DNA from: Bradyrhizobium sp. U87765 SZCCT0048
Lineage (GTDB): Bacteria > Pseudomonadota > Alphaproteobacteria > Rhizobiales > Xanthobacteraceae
Direction: 5' to 3'
NCBI RefSeq assembly: GCF_018131225.1
Contig: NZ_JAFCMM010000002.1
Location: forward strand, 806,001 to 870,000
DNA: 64,000 nt
The translations under genes were made by a program, and so were the position numbers. The notes under the pieces are model-generated. The model was not told where the DNA came from, searched no databases, and saw only the letters and a program-made list of their open reading frames with translations. This document shows, piece after piece, positions 41,962 through 51,539 of this stretch (the first letter of the stretch is position 1; each line of letters opens with the position of its first letter).

Positions 41962-44529
41962 GGCCGGCTGGAACAGCACGGCCGCCGCAAGGGTGGTGAC
42001 CAGCGAGAGCGCCAGCAGCTTGCCCATGCTGGATGTTCCCGGATGGCTCGACAGCCACAGGCTGCCGAACGCCGTGGCGGTGGTCATCGCGCTGAAGAAC
42101 ACGGCCCGGGTCAGGCTCGACTGCAACAGGTCGGTCTGCCCCGCGCGCCAGGCGGTGACGTAATAAATCTTGAACGCCACGCCGATCCCCAGCAGCAGGG
42201 GTAGCGCGATGATATTGGCGAAGTTCAGCGACAGCCCGATCAGCACACAGATCTCCAGCGTCAGCACGCCGGCGAGCAGCAGCGGTACCAGCGTCAGCAG
42301 CACGTCGCCGATCCGGCGCAGCACGATCCAGAGCAGGATCGCGATCGACAGCAACGCCCAGCCACCGGCCTGAATGAACGCCGACACGATGGTGTCGCCC
42401 GACTCCAGGATCGAGATCGGACCGCCGGTCGCCGATGGCGCGACCTTGAGCACGGCGCCGGCGAACTTGCGCAGGGTGTCGTTGTCGTTGGGATCCCCGC
42501 TCGGCTGGGCCTGGACGCGGAAGCGTCCGTCGGCGGTGCTCCACTCACTGACGAGGTCCGGCGGCAGGGTCTTGATGCTGACCGGCTCGGCCTTCAACAG
42601 CAGCCGCACCTGGTCGAGCATGACCTTGAGCGGCATGACAAACACCGCCTCGACCTTGTCCCGCGTCCCCTTGTCGGCCGCGGCCAGCTTGCCGAGATCG
42701 TCGGCGAGACGCTTGCACGCCACCACCCAGGGGGCGTCGGCCTTGGCGTCAGGCCCGCCGGCGAACTTGCGCAGGCTCTGCGCCGCCTCGGTCAGCGCCA
42801 CGACGCGATCGGTGTCGCTCGGCGCCTCGCCGGGCTTGCCGCCGAGAATCGGATCGAGGGTCGCGGCTGCCTTGCGAATCAGCGCCAGCTTCGCCGGCTG
42901 GTCCGGCGGCACGAAGGTGTCGAGCGAGATCGTCCGCGCCACTTCCGGCAGCTTCTGCAGCCTGGCTTCGAGCTCCCGCGCCGCCGCTTCCGACGGCACG
43001 ATCATGTCGACCGCGTTGGTGCCGGTGTTGGGATCGCGCCGCAGGTCGAGATAGGTCGCAATCGACTCGACCTTCTTGCTGCGCAGGTTGATGGGGTTGA
43101 AGTCGAAGTGGAGGAAGTAGAGCAGCGGCAGGCCGGCCACTGCGACGATCAGCGTGCCGGCGACGATCGGCACGCGATGGCGGCTGAGGAAGCGGTCGAC
43201 CGGCGCCATGAAGGCGTAGCCGAGCGGCTCGGACTCGCCCGGCGGATTGAACACCTTGAGAAGCGCCGGCAGCACCGTGAGCGCCGCGAGGAACGCGATG
43301 AGCATGCCGGCGCCGGCGATTTCGCCGAGCTCCGACACGCCCTTGTAGTCGGTGGGCAGGAACGACAGGAAGCCCGCCGCCGTCGCCACCGCCGCCAGCG
43401 TCAGCGGCACGGCGGAATGGTCGGCCGCCACCTCGATCGCCGCCTGCAGGTCGCCCTCGTTGTGACGTTCGGCGCGGTAGCGCACGCTGTACTGGATGCC
43501 GAAGTCGACCCCAAGGCCGACGAACAGCACCGCGAAGGCGATCGAGATCAGGTTCAGCGCACCGACCAGCATCAGGCCGATCGCCGTGGTGATCGACAGG
43601 CCGACAACCAGGGTGATGAAAACGGCGGCAATGATCTTGGGCGAGCGCAGGGCCAGCCACAGGATGAACAGCACCACCGCGACGGTCCCAATGCCGTTGG
43701 CGAGGGCGCCTTCCTGGACGGTGGCGAACTCCTCGTTGGCGATCGGGGTCGGCCCGGTCAGACGAACCTGGGCATGGTACTTGCCGGACAGGTCGAGCTC
43801 GCGGGCTGCGTCACGGATGGCGTCGGTGGCGACCTTGCCCGGTTCGAGCGCCTGGAAGTCCAGAATTGGACGCGCGGCGATCAGCACCCGGCGGTCACCG
43901 GCGGTCAGCGGTTCCGGGCTGGCGAGTTCCCGCCAGGAGAAGTCCCCCGTTCCCTTGCCGAGGACATTCTCCACGGTCCCGGCGACCGTATTGAGCGGCT
44001 TGGCCAGGGCGTCCTTGCTGAATTCGCCGCGCTGGGCGCCGTTGAGGGCAAACTCCAGCACGCCGGTCAAGCCGCGCAGGTTGGGATCGTCGACCAGGAT
44101 ATCGAGGATCGGAGACGCCGCTGCGAGCTGCTCGGTCTGCTTGGCGACCTCCGCGGTGGGCAGGAACATCAGGCCGTTGATGTCGAAGAACGGCCCGCCG
44201 CCGGCGTATCGGACCCAGATGAACTTTTTGGTCTGGGGAACCAGCCTTGTCTCGAGTTCCGCGGCGGCCTGGCGGGCCTGCTCGGGCGTCGGAGCCTCGA
44301 CCACGGCCAAAATCAGGTCATTCTGGCCCGGAAATGCCTTGTCGAAGGCGATTTCCCGCTGCCGCCAGCCAAGATCGTTGGAGATCAGCTTGCCGATGTC
44401 GGTATCGATCGCGAAATGCCGGGCAGAATAGGCACCGGCGGCAACAGCTAAAAGGATTCCCGCAATGATGGTGAGCCATGCAAATCGCGTACAGCCCCTC
44501 ACCAGGGCAACAATAATCCTTGTCAGCAC
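41929..44529 (-). CDS. hpnN: Hopanoid transporter HpnN (RND/MMPL family)
   Basis: 866 residues. Twelve-helix RND layout: one N-terminal helix, a large periplasmic domain (about 50-270), helices 2-6 (about 275-455: VAVVLFILWLALRSPKIIAAVF, LFVGLGVDFGIQYSVRYRA with the GxxxD sensor motif), a second periplasmic domain (about 480-700) and helices 8-12. In R. palustris HpnN moves hopanoids to the outer membrane. Start codon GTG. Divergent from dxs across 210 bases; its 3' end overlaps the DUF2147 gene. A few Lys/Asp-rich stretches in the periplasmic domain differ from typical drug pumps. Confidence 0.92.
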   Translation of the reverse strand: MLTRIIVALVRGCTRFAWLTIIAGILLAVAAGAYSARHFAIDTDIGKLISNDLGWRQREIAFDKAFPGQNDLILAVVEAPTPEQARQAAAELETRLVPQTKKFIWVRYAGGGPFFDINGLMFLPTAEVAKQTEQLAAASPILDILVDDPNLRGLTGVLEFALNGAQRGEFSKDALAKPLNTVAGTVENVLGKGTGDFSWRELASPEPLTAGDRRVLIAARPILDFQALEPGKVATDAIRDAARELDLSGKYHAQVRLTGPTPIANEEFATVQEGALANGIGTVAVVLFILWLALRSPKIIAAVFITLVVGLSITTAIGLMLVGALNLISIAFAVLFVGLGVDFGIQYSVRYRAERHNEGDLQAAIEVAADHSAVPLTLAAVATAAGFLSFLPTDYKGVSELGEIAGAGMLIAFLAALTVLPALLKVFNPPGESEPLGYAFMAPVDRFLSRHRVPIVAGTLIVAVAGLPLLYFLHFDFNPINLRSKKVESIATYLDLRRDPNTGTNAVDMIVPSEAAARELEARLQKLPEVARTISLDTFVPPDQPAKLALIRKAAATLDPILGGKPGEAPSDTDRVVALTEAAQSLRKFAGGPDAKADAPWVVACKRLADDLGKLAAADKGTRDKVEAVFVMPLKVMLDQVRLLLKAEPVSIKTLPPDLVSEWSTADGRFRVQAQPSGDPNDNDTLRKFAGAVLKVAPSATGGPISILESGDTIVSAFIQAGGWALLSIAILLWIVLRRIGDVLLTLVPLLLAGVLTLEICVLIGLSLNFANIIALPLLLGIGVAFKIYYVTAWRAGQTDLLQSSLTRAVFFSAMTTATAFGSLWLSSHPGTSSMGKLLALSLVTTLAAAVLFQPALMGRPRDLGK

Positions 44530-44739
44530 AGTTTTTCTTTCTATGTCTTTGAACCGATCAGCAGTGGGCGCGGGCTAAGCAGCTTGCGAGTTAACTCATT
44601 GGCCGTGAGCGGTGCCCTTAAGTCACACAATCATGGCATAACGCCAGCCCTATCCGAGAAATACTGCTGAAAATCTGCCATAATGCTACACTCCAAGACG
44701 TTCTCGTCCTGTTCTTTGTGCTGAGTTGGAAGATAGTGC

Positions 44740-46656
44740 ATGACTTCACAGACGCCGCTTCTTGACGCTGTTAATTCTCCTGCCGATCTCCGCAAGCTAA
44801 AAGAGAGCCAGTTGACCCAACTGGCCGATGAACTGCGCACGGAAACGATCAACGCCGTCGCCGTCACCGGCGGCCACCTCGGCGCCGGGCTCGGTGTCGT
44901 CGAACTGACGGTAGCACTGCACTACGTCTTCAACACACCCGCCGACCGCCTGATCTGGGACGTCGGCCATCAGGCCTATCCGCACAAGATCCTGACCAGC
45001 CGCCGCGGCCAGATCCGCACGCTGCGCCAGGGCGGCGGCCTCTCCGGTTTCACCAAGCGCGCCGAAAGCGAATATGACAGCTTTGGCGCAGCGCATTCCT
45101 CGACCTCCATTTCCGCTGGCCTCGGCATGGCGGTGGCCCGCGACCTCGCCGGCGAGAACCGCAATATCGTCGCCGTGATCGGCGACGGCGCGATGTCCGC
45201 CGGCATGGCCTATGAGGCCATGAACAACGCCGGCGCGATGGACTCGCGCCTGATCGTCATCCTCAACGACAACGAGATGTCGATCGCCCCGCCGGTCGGC
45301 GCCATGTCGGCCTATCTCGCCCGCCTGCTGTCCGGCCGCACCTATCGCTCGCTGCGCGAGATGGGCAAACAGTTCGCCGAAAAGCTGCCGAAGTTCGTCA
45401 AGACCAGCGCTGCGCGTGCCGAAGAATACGCCCGCGGCATGGTCACCGGCGGCACGCTGTTCGAGGAGCTTGGCTTCTATTATGTCGGCCCGATCGACGG
45501 TCACAACTTCGATCACCTGCTGCCGATCCTCAAGAACGTCCGCGACTCCAAGGAAGGCCCGATCCTCATCCATGTCGTGACCCAGAAGGGCAAGGGTTAC
45601 GCACCGGCGGAAGCGGCCTCCGACAAGTACCATGGCGTCGTGAAGTTCGACGTCGCCACCGGCGCGCAGGCCAAGGCGAAAGCCAACGCCCCGTCCTACA
45701 CCAAGGTGTTCGGCGAAAGCCTGGTGAAGCTCGCCGAGACCGACGACAAGATCGTCGCGATCACCGCCGCGATGCCGTCCGGCACCGGCGTCGACATCTT
45801 CAACAAGGCCTTCCCCGATCGCACCTTCGACGTCGGCATCGCCGAGCAGCATGGCGTCACTTTCGCGGCGGGTCTTGCGACCGAGGGCATGAAGCCGTTC
45901 GTCGCGATCTATTCGACCTTCCTGCAGCGCGCCTATGACCAGATCGTGCACGACGTCGCGATCCAGAACCTGCCGGTGCGCTTCGCCATCGACCGTGCCG
46001 GCCTCGTCGGCGCCGATGGCCCGACCCACGCCGGCTCGTTCGACCTCGCCTATCTCGGCTGCCTGCCCAACATGGTGCTGATGGCCGCCGGCGACGAAGC
46101 CGACCTGATGCATATGGTCGCCACCGCCCACGCTCTCGATGACCGTCCCTCCGCTTTCCGCTTCCCGCGTGGCGACGGTGTCGGCGTCGACCTGCCGACC
46201 ATCGGCAAGCCGCTGGAAATCGGCAAGGGCCGCATCGTCCGCGAAGGCTCGTCGGTCGCGCTCCTCTCCCTTGGCACGCGTCTTGCTGAATGTCTCAAGG
46301 CTGCGGAGATTCTAAAATCCCACGGATTGACGGCAACCGTTGCAGATGCTCGCTTTGCCAAACCGATCGACACCGATCTGGTGCTGCGTCTGGCGCGGGA
46401 GCATGAGGTGCTGGTCACGGTGGAGGAAGGATCGATTGGCGGCTTCGGCGCCCAGGTCCTTCAGACCCTGACCGACCGCGGCGCCGTGGACAAGGGCTTG
46501 AAGGTGCGCTGCATGGTGCTGCCGGATACGTTCATCGACCAGGACACGCCGGCGGCGATGTATGCCAAGGCCGGCCTCGACGCCAAGGGTATCGTCATCA
46601 AGGTGTTCGAGGCGCTCGGCCGCGACGCCGACAAGACCATGGTGCAGCTTGCTTGA
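44740..46656 (+). CDS. dxs: 1-deoxy-D-xylulose-5-phosphate synthase
   Basis: 638 residues, thiamine-dependent. GDGAMSAGMAYEAMNNAG (about 148-165) is the TPP/Mg site, followed by NDNEMSIAPPVG; the transketolase pyrimidine domain begins near 315 with YTKVFGESLVKLAE, and DRAGLVGADGPTHAGSFD (about 420-437) is the DXS hallmark. First step of the MEP pathway: pyruvate plus glyceraldehyde 3-phosphate to DXP. Leads an operon dxs-ispH-hpnH, tying isoprenoid supply to hopanoid assembly. It may be a second dxs copy besides a housekeeping one elsewhere; the window cannot tell. Confidence 0.95.
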   Translation: MTSQTPLLDAVNSPADLRKLKESQLTQLADELRTETINAVAVTGGHLGAGLGVVELTVALHYVFNTPADRLIWDVGHQAYPHKILTSRRGQIRTLRQGGGLSGFTKRAESEYDSFGAAHSSTSISAGLGMAVARDLAGENRNIVAVIGDGAMSAGMAYEAMNNAGAMDSRLIVILNDNEMSIAPPVGAMSAYLARLLSGRTYRSLREMGKQFAEKLPKFVKTSAARAEEYARGMVTGGTLFEELGFYYVGPIDGHNFDHLLPILKNVRDSKEGPILIHVVTQKGKGYAPAEAASDKYHGVVKFDVATGAQAKAKANAPSYTKVFGESLVKLAETDDKIVAITAAMPSGTGVDIFNKAFPDRTFDVGIAEQHGVTFAAGLATEGMKPFVAIYSTFLQRAYDQIVHDVAIQNLPVRFAIDRAGLVGADGPTHAGSFDLAYLGCLPNMVLMAAGDEADLMHMVATAHALDDRPSAFRFPRGDGVGVDLPTIGKPLEIGKGRIVREGSSVALLSLGTRLAECLKAAEILKSHGLTATVADARFAKPIDTDLVLRLAREHEVLVTVEEGSIGGFGAQVLQTLTDRGAVDKGLKVRCMVLPDTFIDQDTPAAMYAKAGLDAKGIVIKVFEALGRDADKTMVQLA

Positions 46657-47611
46657 TCAGCGCACCATCGAGGTCGTGCTGGCGCAGCCGCGAGGCTTCT
46701 GCGCCGGCGTCGTGCGTGCCATCGAGATCGTCGAACGCGCGCTCGAGAAGTACGGCCCTCCGGTCTATGTCCGGCACGAGATCGTTCACAACAAATACGT
46801 CGTCGAGAGCCTGAAGGCCAAGGGCGCGGTGTTCGTCGAGGACCTGCACGAGGTCCCGGCCAACGCGGTGACCGTGTTCAGCGCCCATGGTGTCGCCCGC
46901 CGCGTCGAGGAAGAGGCCGCCGCCCGCGGCCTTCCCGTGCTGAACGCCACCTGCCCGCTGGTCACGAAAGTTCACAATCAGGGGAAGCGCTACGTTTCCA
47001 AGGGCCGCGCCCTGATCCTGATCGGCCATGAAGGCCATCCCGAGGTGGTTGGAACCATGGGCCAGATCGACGGCCCGGTGACCCTGGTACAGAACGTCGA
47101 CGAGGTCGCCGCGCTCAACCTGCCGTCCGATACCCCGCTGGCCTACATCACCCAGACCACGCTCAGCGTCGACGACACCCGGGACATCATTGCGGCACTG
47201 GAAGCCAAGTTCAGCGACATCCAGGGCCCCGACACCCGCGACATCTGCTACGCGACACAAAATCGCCAATCTGCCGTCCGAGACCTCAGCAAGGTCGTCA
47301 ACGTCATTCTGGTCGTGGGCGCCACCAACAGCTCCAATTCCAATCGGCTCCGCGAGATCGGCACCGAAGTCGGCGTGCCGAGTTATCTCGTTGCTGACGG
47401 CAGCGAGGTCGATCCCGAGTGGCTGAAGGATGCGAGAACCGTCGGCATCACCGCAGGCGCATCGGCGCCGGAGGTGCTCGTCGACGACGTGATCGAGGCC
47501 TTGCGGCGAATTGGACACGTGTCCGTATCGCTGCTTCCGGGCCGCGAGGAAAATATTGAATTCCGTTTGCCGGCGGAACTTGCCCGCGCAAGCGTCAGCC
47601 CTTCCCCCTGA
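46649..47611 (+). CDS. ispH: 4-hydroxy-3-methylbut-2-enyl diphosphate reductase
   Basis: 320 residues from a TTG at 46649 that overlaps the dxs end by eight bases; no ATG fits, and the domain begins at once with IEVVLAQPRGFCAGVVRAIE. Three conserved Cys hold the 4Fe-4S cluster: Cys in RGFCAGV (about 18), NATCPLV (about 103) and DICYATQNRQ (about 202). HEIVHNKYVVE, FSAHGV and GATNSSNSNRL are present. Last MEP step, giving IPP and DMAPP for squalene. Hopanoid-cluster location suggests a dedicated copy (LytB-type). Confidence 0.94.
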   Translation: MLDQRTIEVVLAQPRGFCAGVVRAIEIVERALEKYGPPVYVRHEIVHNKYVVESLKAKGAVFVEDLHEVPANAVTVFSAHGVARRVEEEAAARGLPVLNATCPLVTKVHNQGKRYVSKGRALILIGHEGHPEVVGTMGQIDGPVTLVQNVDEVAALNLPSDTPLAYITQTTLSVDDTRDIIAALEAKFSDIQGPDTRDICYATQNRQSAVRDLSKVVNVILVVGATNSSNSNRLREIGTEVGVPSYLVADGSEVDPEWLKDARTVGITAGASAPEVLVDDVIEALRRIGHVSVSLLPGREENIEFRLPAELARASVSPSP

Positions 47612-47638
47612 TCAGTCCGAGAAAGTCCGTCATTCATC

Positions 47639-48793
47639 ATGGCTATTCCGTTCTTCAAAGAGATCAAGATCGGCTCGTACCTCGTGAAGCAGAAGCTTCT
47701 CGGGCGTAAACGCTATCCGCTGGTGCTGATGCTCGAGCCGCTGTTCCGCTGCAATCTTGCCTGCGTCGGCTGCGGCAAGATCGATTACCCGGATGCGATC
47801 CTCAACCGTCGCATGACGGCCCAGGAGTGCTGGGATGCCGCCGACGAGTGCGGCGCCCCGATGGTCGCGATCCCCGGCGGCGAGCCGCTGATCCACAAGG
47901 AAATCGGCGAGATCGTGCGCGGCCTCGTCGCGCGCAAGAAGTTCGTGTCGCTGTGCACCAACGCGCTGCTGCTCGAGAAGAAGCTCGACCTGTTCGAGCC
48001 CTCGCCCTACCTGTTCTTCTCGATTCATCTCGACGGCCTCAAGGATCACCACGACAAGGCCGTGTCGCAGAAGGGCGTGTTCGACCGCGCCGTGTCGGCG
48101 ATCAAGGCGGCGAAGGCCCGCGGCTTCACCGTCAACGTCAACGCAACCATCTTCGACGGCCACCCGGCCGAAGAGATCGCCAAGTTCCTCGACTTTACCA
48201 ATGAGCTCGGCGTCGGCGTCTCGATGTCTCCGGGTTACGCCTATGAGCGCGCGCCGGATCAGGAGCACTTCCTGAACCGCAAGAAGACCAAGGAGCTGTT
48301 CCGCAAGGTCTTCGAGCTCGGCAAGGGCAAGAAGTGGAACTTCATGCACTCCGGCCTGTTCCTCGACTTCCTCGCCGGCAACCAGAACTTCCACTGCGAG
48401 CCGTGGGGCATGCCCGCGCGCAATATCTTCGGCTGGCAGAAGCCGTGCTACCTGCTTGGCGAAGGCTATACCAAGACCTTCAAGGAGCTGATGGAAACCA
48501 CCGACTGGGATTCCTACGGCACCGGCAAGTATGAGAAGTGCGCCGACTGCATGGCGCATTGCGGCTACGAGCCGACGGCTGCGAACGCTGCGGTCGCCAA
48601 TCCGTTCAAGGCACTGTGGGTGGCGCTGCGCGGCATCCGCACGTCAGGCCCGATGGCGCCGGAGATCGATCTCAGCAAGCAGCGCCCGGCGCAGTACATC
48701 TTCTCCGAGCAGGTGCAGAAGAAGCTGTCAGAAATTCGCGCCGACGAGGCGTCCGCCGCCCTCGCCAAGAAGCAGGCTCCGACAGCCGCTTAA
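47639..48793 (+). CDS. hpnH: Adenosyl-hopene synthase HpnH (radical SAM)
   Basis: 384 residues. Radical SAM cluster motif C-x3-C-x2-C at Cys38, Cys42, Cys45 (FRCNLACVGCGK), GGEPLIH near 82, and SPASM-like Cys-rich end (YEKCADCMAHCGYEPT, about 300). HpnH joins a 5'-deoxyadenosyl group to diploptene (hopene), the first side-chain step. Its N-terminal IPFFKEIKIGSYLVKQKLLGRKRYPLVLMLEP is diagnostic. Downstream of ispH (27-base gap), and convergent with hpnG, overlapping it by 66 bases. Confidence 0.95.
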   Translation: MAIPFFKEIKIGSYLVKQKLLGRKRYPLVLMLEPLFRCNLACVGCGKIDYPDAILNRRMTAQECWDAADECGAPMVAIPGGEPLIHKEIGEIVRGLVARKKFVSLCTNALLLEKKLDLFEPSPYLFFSIHLDGLKDHHDKAVSQKGVFDRAVSAIKAAKARGFTVNVNATIFDGHPAEEIAKFLDFTNELGVGVSMSPGYAYERAPDQEHFLNRKKTKELFRKVFELGKGKKWNFMHSGLFLDFLAGNQNFHCEPWGMPARNIFGWQKPCYLLGEGYTKTFKELMETTDWDSYGTGKYEKCADCMAHCGYEPTAANAAVANPFKALWVALRGIRTSGPMAPEIDLSKQRPAQYIFSEQVQKKLSEIRADEASAALAKKQAPTAA

Positions 48794-49456
48794 CGACCGG
48801 AGGGCGCGATTGAAGTCGCGCCCTGCGGACACCAGCGCCGGGATCGCCATCGGATTGACCGCGATCCCGCGCATCACCTTCCAGATATCGACCTTGCCAT
48901 CAGGCTTGAGCGCGTCCATTGCCAGCGCCGGCAGCGCACGCGAGGCCGGATCGCTGATCACGCGCACGGCGGCGAACGGCAGATCATTCGCCTCCGCATA
49001 GGCTGCAGCGATGTGGCTTTCCATGTCGACGGCCGCGGCACCGGTCATCGCGCGCAGCGCGGCCTTGCCGGCCTGATCGACCACAACGTCCTCCGAACCA
49101 GCAAGCACGCCCGGCACGATGCGCGGACGGCCGGAGCCCGGCAGCGACACGAGGTTGCTGCTCGCCGGCGACACCGCCTGCCAGCGCTTGACGCCGACGA
49201 CGACTTCAGTCGCGACGACAACGTCGCCGGATTCGAGTTCGGGATCGAGACCACCGGCAACGCCGAACGACACGATGCCGCGCACACTGCCCGGATCGAA
49301 CGTGGTCATCAGTTCCCGCAATTGGCCTGGATTGCTGCTGCTGCAGACCACCGTCATGCCCGGGCCGGCAGCAATCTGCGCCTCCTGACGAAGGCCAGTC
49401 ACGATCAATACGGGAAGACCGTCATGATTGGCGTCGCCGCCTGCCCCAAGAATCAC
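48728..49456 (-). CDS. hpnG: Hopanoid phosphorylase HpnG (adenosylhopane nucleosidase)
   Basis: 242 residues, PNP/UDP-phosphorylase superfamily, short hopanoid form. SFGVAGGLDPELESGDVVVATEVV (about 63-86), AAAVDMESHIAAAYAEAND with the family ME (about 139-158) and RVISDPASR (about 164). HpnG removes adenine from adenosylhopane, giving ribosylhopane. Start is GTG overlapping the shc stop (GTGA), so Shc and HpnG are translationally coupled. The last 66 bases overlap the 3' end of hpnH on the other strand; that is the enzyme working one step earlier. Confidence 0.92.
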   Translation of the reverse strand: MILGAGGDANHDGLPVLIVTGLRQEAQIAAGPGMTVVCSSSNPGQLRELMTTFDPGSVRGIVSFGVAGGLDPELESGDVVVATEVVVGVKRWQAVSPASSNLVSLPGSGRPRIVPGVLAGSEDVVVDQAGKAALRAMTGAAAVDMESHIAAAYAEANDLPFAAVRVISDPASRALPALAMDALKPDGKVDIWKVMRGIAVNPMAIPALVSAGRDFNRALRSLSGCRSLLLGEGGGRLVGANF

Positions 49457-51420
49457 ATTCCGACCCCTACGTGACGGCTATTACTATCCCGCAAATTCCG
49501 ATACCGCGCCAGCGCCCAGAGCGGGAAGAACTTGGAATAGCCGTGATACCGAAGATAGAACACCCGCGGGAACCCGCCGCCAGTGTAGGCCTGCTCATCC
49601 CACAGGCCGTGCGATGCCTGTGTTTGCAGCAGATAGCGTATTCCGCGGTGCGTGGCCAGATGATCGACCTCGCCTGCGGCCATCAGCGCGAGCAGCGCCC
49701 ACGAGGTCTGCGACACGGTCGAGGGCGCGCGCTCATAGCCGCGATAATCAAGCTTGTAGCTGTTGCCGTCCTCGCCCCAGCCACCGTCACTGTTTTGAAT
49801 CGAAATCAGCCAGTCGGCGCCCTTGCGGATCATCGGATCGTCGTGCGGAACACCGGCGGCGTTCAGCGCGCACATCACCGACCAGGTTCCGTAGACATAA
49901 TTCACGCCCCAGCGCCCGAACCACGAGCCGTCGGCGAGCTGGGTGCGGCGCAGATATTCGACGCCGGCCTTCAACGCCGGACTGCTGTCCTGCGTCTCGC
50001 CGAGCTGCGCCAGCATCGACACGCAACGCGCGGTAACATCGTCGGTCGGCGGATCGAGCAGCGCGCCGTGATCCGCGAACGGAATGTTGTTGAGGTAATA
50101 CTCGAGATTGTCGGCATCGAAGGCCGCCCAGCCGCCATCCTTGCTCTGCAGGCCGAGCAGCCATTCGCGCCCGCGCGCGATCGACTCGTCGTAGGTCTTG
50201 CTGCCGTCGAACTTGCGCTCGCGATCCATCGCCATGACAACGACGGCGGTGTCGTCGAGATCGGGATAGTGCGGATTGGCGTACTGGAATGCCCAGCCGC
50301 CCGGCCGCACGCCGGGACGCTTGGCGATCCAGTCGCCCTCGACATCGAGCACCTGCATCGGCTTCAGCCAGTCGAGCGCCGTCTTCGCGGCAGCGCGCGC
50401 CTCGTCACCACCGGCCTCGAGCACGGCGTGGCTGGCGAGCGCGGTGTCCCAGATCGGCGACACGCACGGCTGGCAGTAGGCTTCCTCGTCCTTGATGACC
50501 AGCAGCTTCTCGATCGACTTGCGGGCGATCGCGCGCGACGGATGATCCTCGGGATAACCGAGCACATCGTACATCATGACGCTGTTGGCCATCGCCGGAT
50601 AGATCGCGCCGAGACCGTCCTCGCCGTTGAGACGCTCGGTGCTGAAGGCGACCGCCTTGTCCAGCGCGCGCTTGCGCATACCCTTGGGAAACAGCGGATC
50701 GGCGACGCGCAGTACTTTGTCGACAATGTCGAAGAACACATACCACGACGTCTTCTGGTGCGGCGCCTTCGCCGCAAGGCCGATCGACTGCAGGTCCTTT
50801 TCGAGGAACAACTCAGGAATCGAAATGCCCAGCGCGTTGCGCGCCCGCGGCTTCTTCAGCATCAGCACCAGCAGCGGCACGATGACCGTGCGCGCCCAGT
50901 AGGAAATCTTGGTGAGATGGAACGGAAACCAGCGCGGCAGCAGCATGATCTCGATCGGCATCACCGGCACCGCGCGCCACGACAGCACGCCGTATTGCGC
51001 CAGCAGGATGCGGGTGAAGACGTTGCTCTTCGACGCCCCGCCGCGCGCCAGCACCGCCTTGCGCGCGCGCACCATGTGCGGCGCATCGACGGAATCGCCG
51101 ATCATCTTGAGCGCGAAGTAAGCCTTCACGGTCGCGCTCATGTCGAAGTCGCCGCCGTGAAACAGCGCCCAGCCATCGTGATCGGCCTGAATACGACGCA
51201 GGTAGTTGCCGATCTTGGCTTCGAGGGCGCGATCGACCGGCTCGCCGAGATAATGCCGCAACAGCACGTATTCCGACGGGATGGTGGCGTCGGCCTCGAG
51301 CTCGAACACCCAGTGACCATCGCTCTGGCGCCGCTTGAGCAGGGCGTCGCGCGCGGACGCGATGCCGGCTTCGAGCATCGCTCGCGAGCCGAGATCCTTG
51401 GTGGGTATATCGACCGTCAT
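49453..51420 (-). CDS. shc: Squalene-hopene cyclase
   Basis: 655 residues, terpene cyclase class II. Catalytic DxDD motif appears as PDLDDTAVV (about 387). QW-repeat motifs recur: DGGWAAFD, DGSWFGRWGVNYVYGTW, DGGWGEDGNSY, HGLWDEQAYTGGGFPRVFYLRYH. It protonates squalene and cyclises it to hopene/hopanol; membrane-associated monotopic enzyme. ATG at 51420 is chosen although the frame continues upstream; 655 residues matches the family. Follows hpnE by 119 bases and is coupled to hpnG. Confidence 0.95.
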   Translation of the reverse strand: MTVDIPTKDLGSRAMLEAGIASARDALLKRRQSDGHWVFELEADATIPSEYVLLRHYLGEPVDRALEAKIGNYLRRIQADHDGWALFHGGDFDMSATVKAYFALKMIGDSVDAPHMVRARKAVLARGGASKSNVFTRILLAQYGVLSWRAVPVMPIEIMLLPRWFPFHLTKISYWARTVIVPLLVLMLKKPRARNALGISIPELFLEKDLQSIGLAAKAPHQKTSWYVFFDIVDKVLRVADPLFPKGMRKRALDKAVAFSTERLNGEDGLGAIYPAMANSVMMYDVLGYPEDHPSRAIARKSIEKLLVIKDEEAYCQPCVSPIWDTALASHAVLEAGGDEARAAAKTALDWLKPMQVLDVEGDWIAKRPGVRPGGWAFQYANPHYPDLDDTAVVVMAMDRERKFDGSKTYDESIARGREWLLGLQSKDGGWAAFDADNLEYYLNNIPFADHGALLDPPTDDVTARCVSMLAQLGETQDSSPALKAGVEYLRRTQLADGSWFGRWGVNYVYGTWSVMCALNAAGVPHDDPMIRKGADWLISIQNSDGGWGEDGNSYKLDYRGYERAPSTVSQTSWALLALMAAGEVDHLATHRGIRYLLQTQASHGLWDEQAYTGGGFPRVFYLRYHGYSKFFPLWALARYRNLRDSNSRHVGVGM

Positions 51421-51539
51421 CTGGTTCAATGTCGTCTCCACGCCGCCTGCCTTCACCGGGCGCGGCGGCCTATCAGCCTCGATCTGCTGTCGGGGAAACC
51501 TCGCCGGAACGGAACTCCGCACTCCCCCGGGAAAAACGT

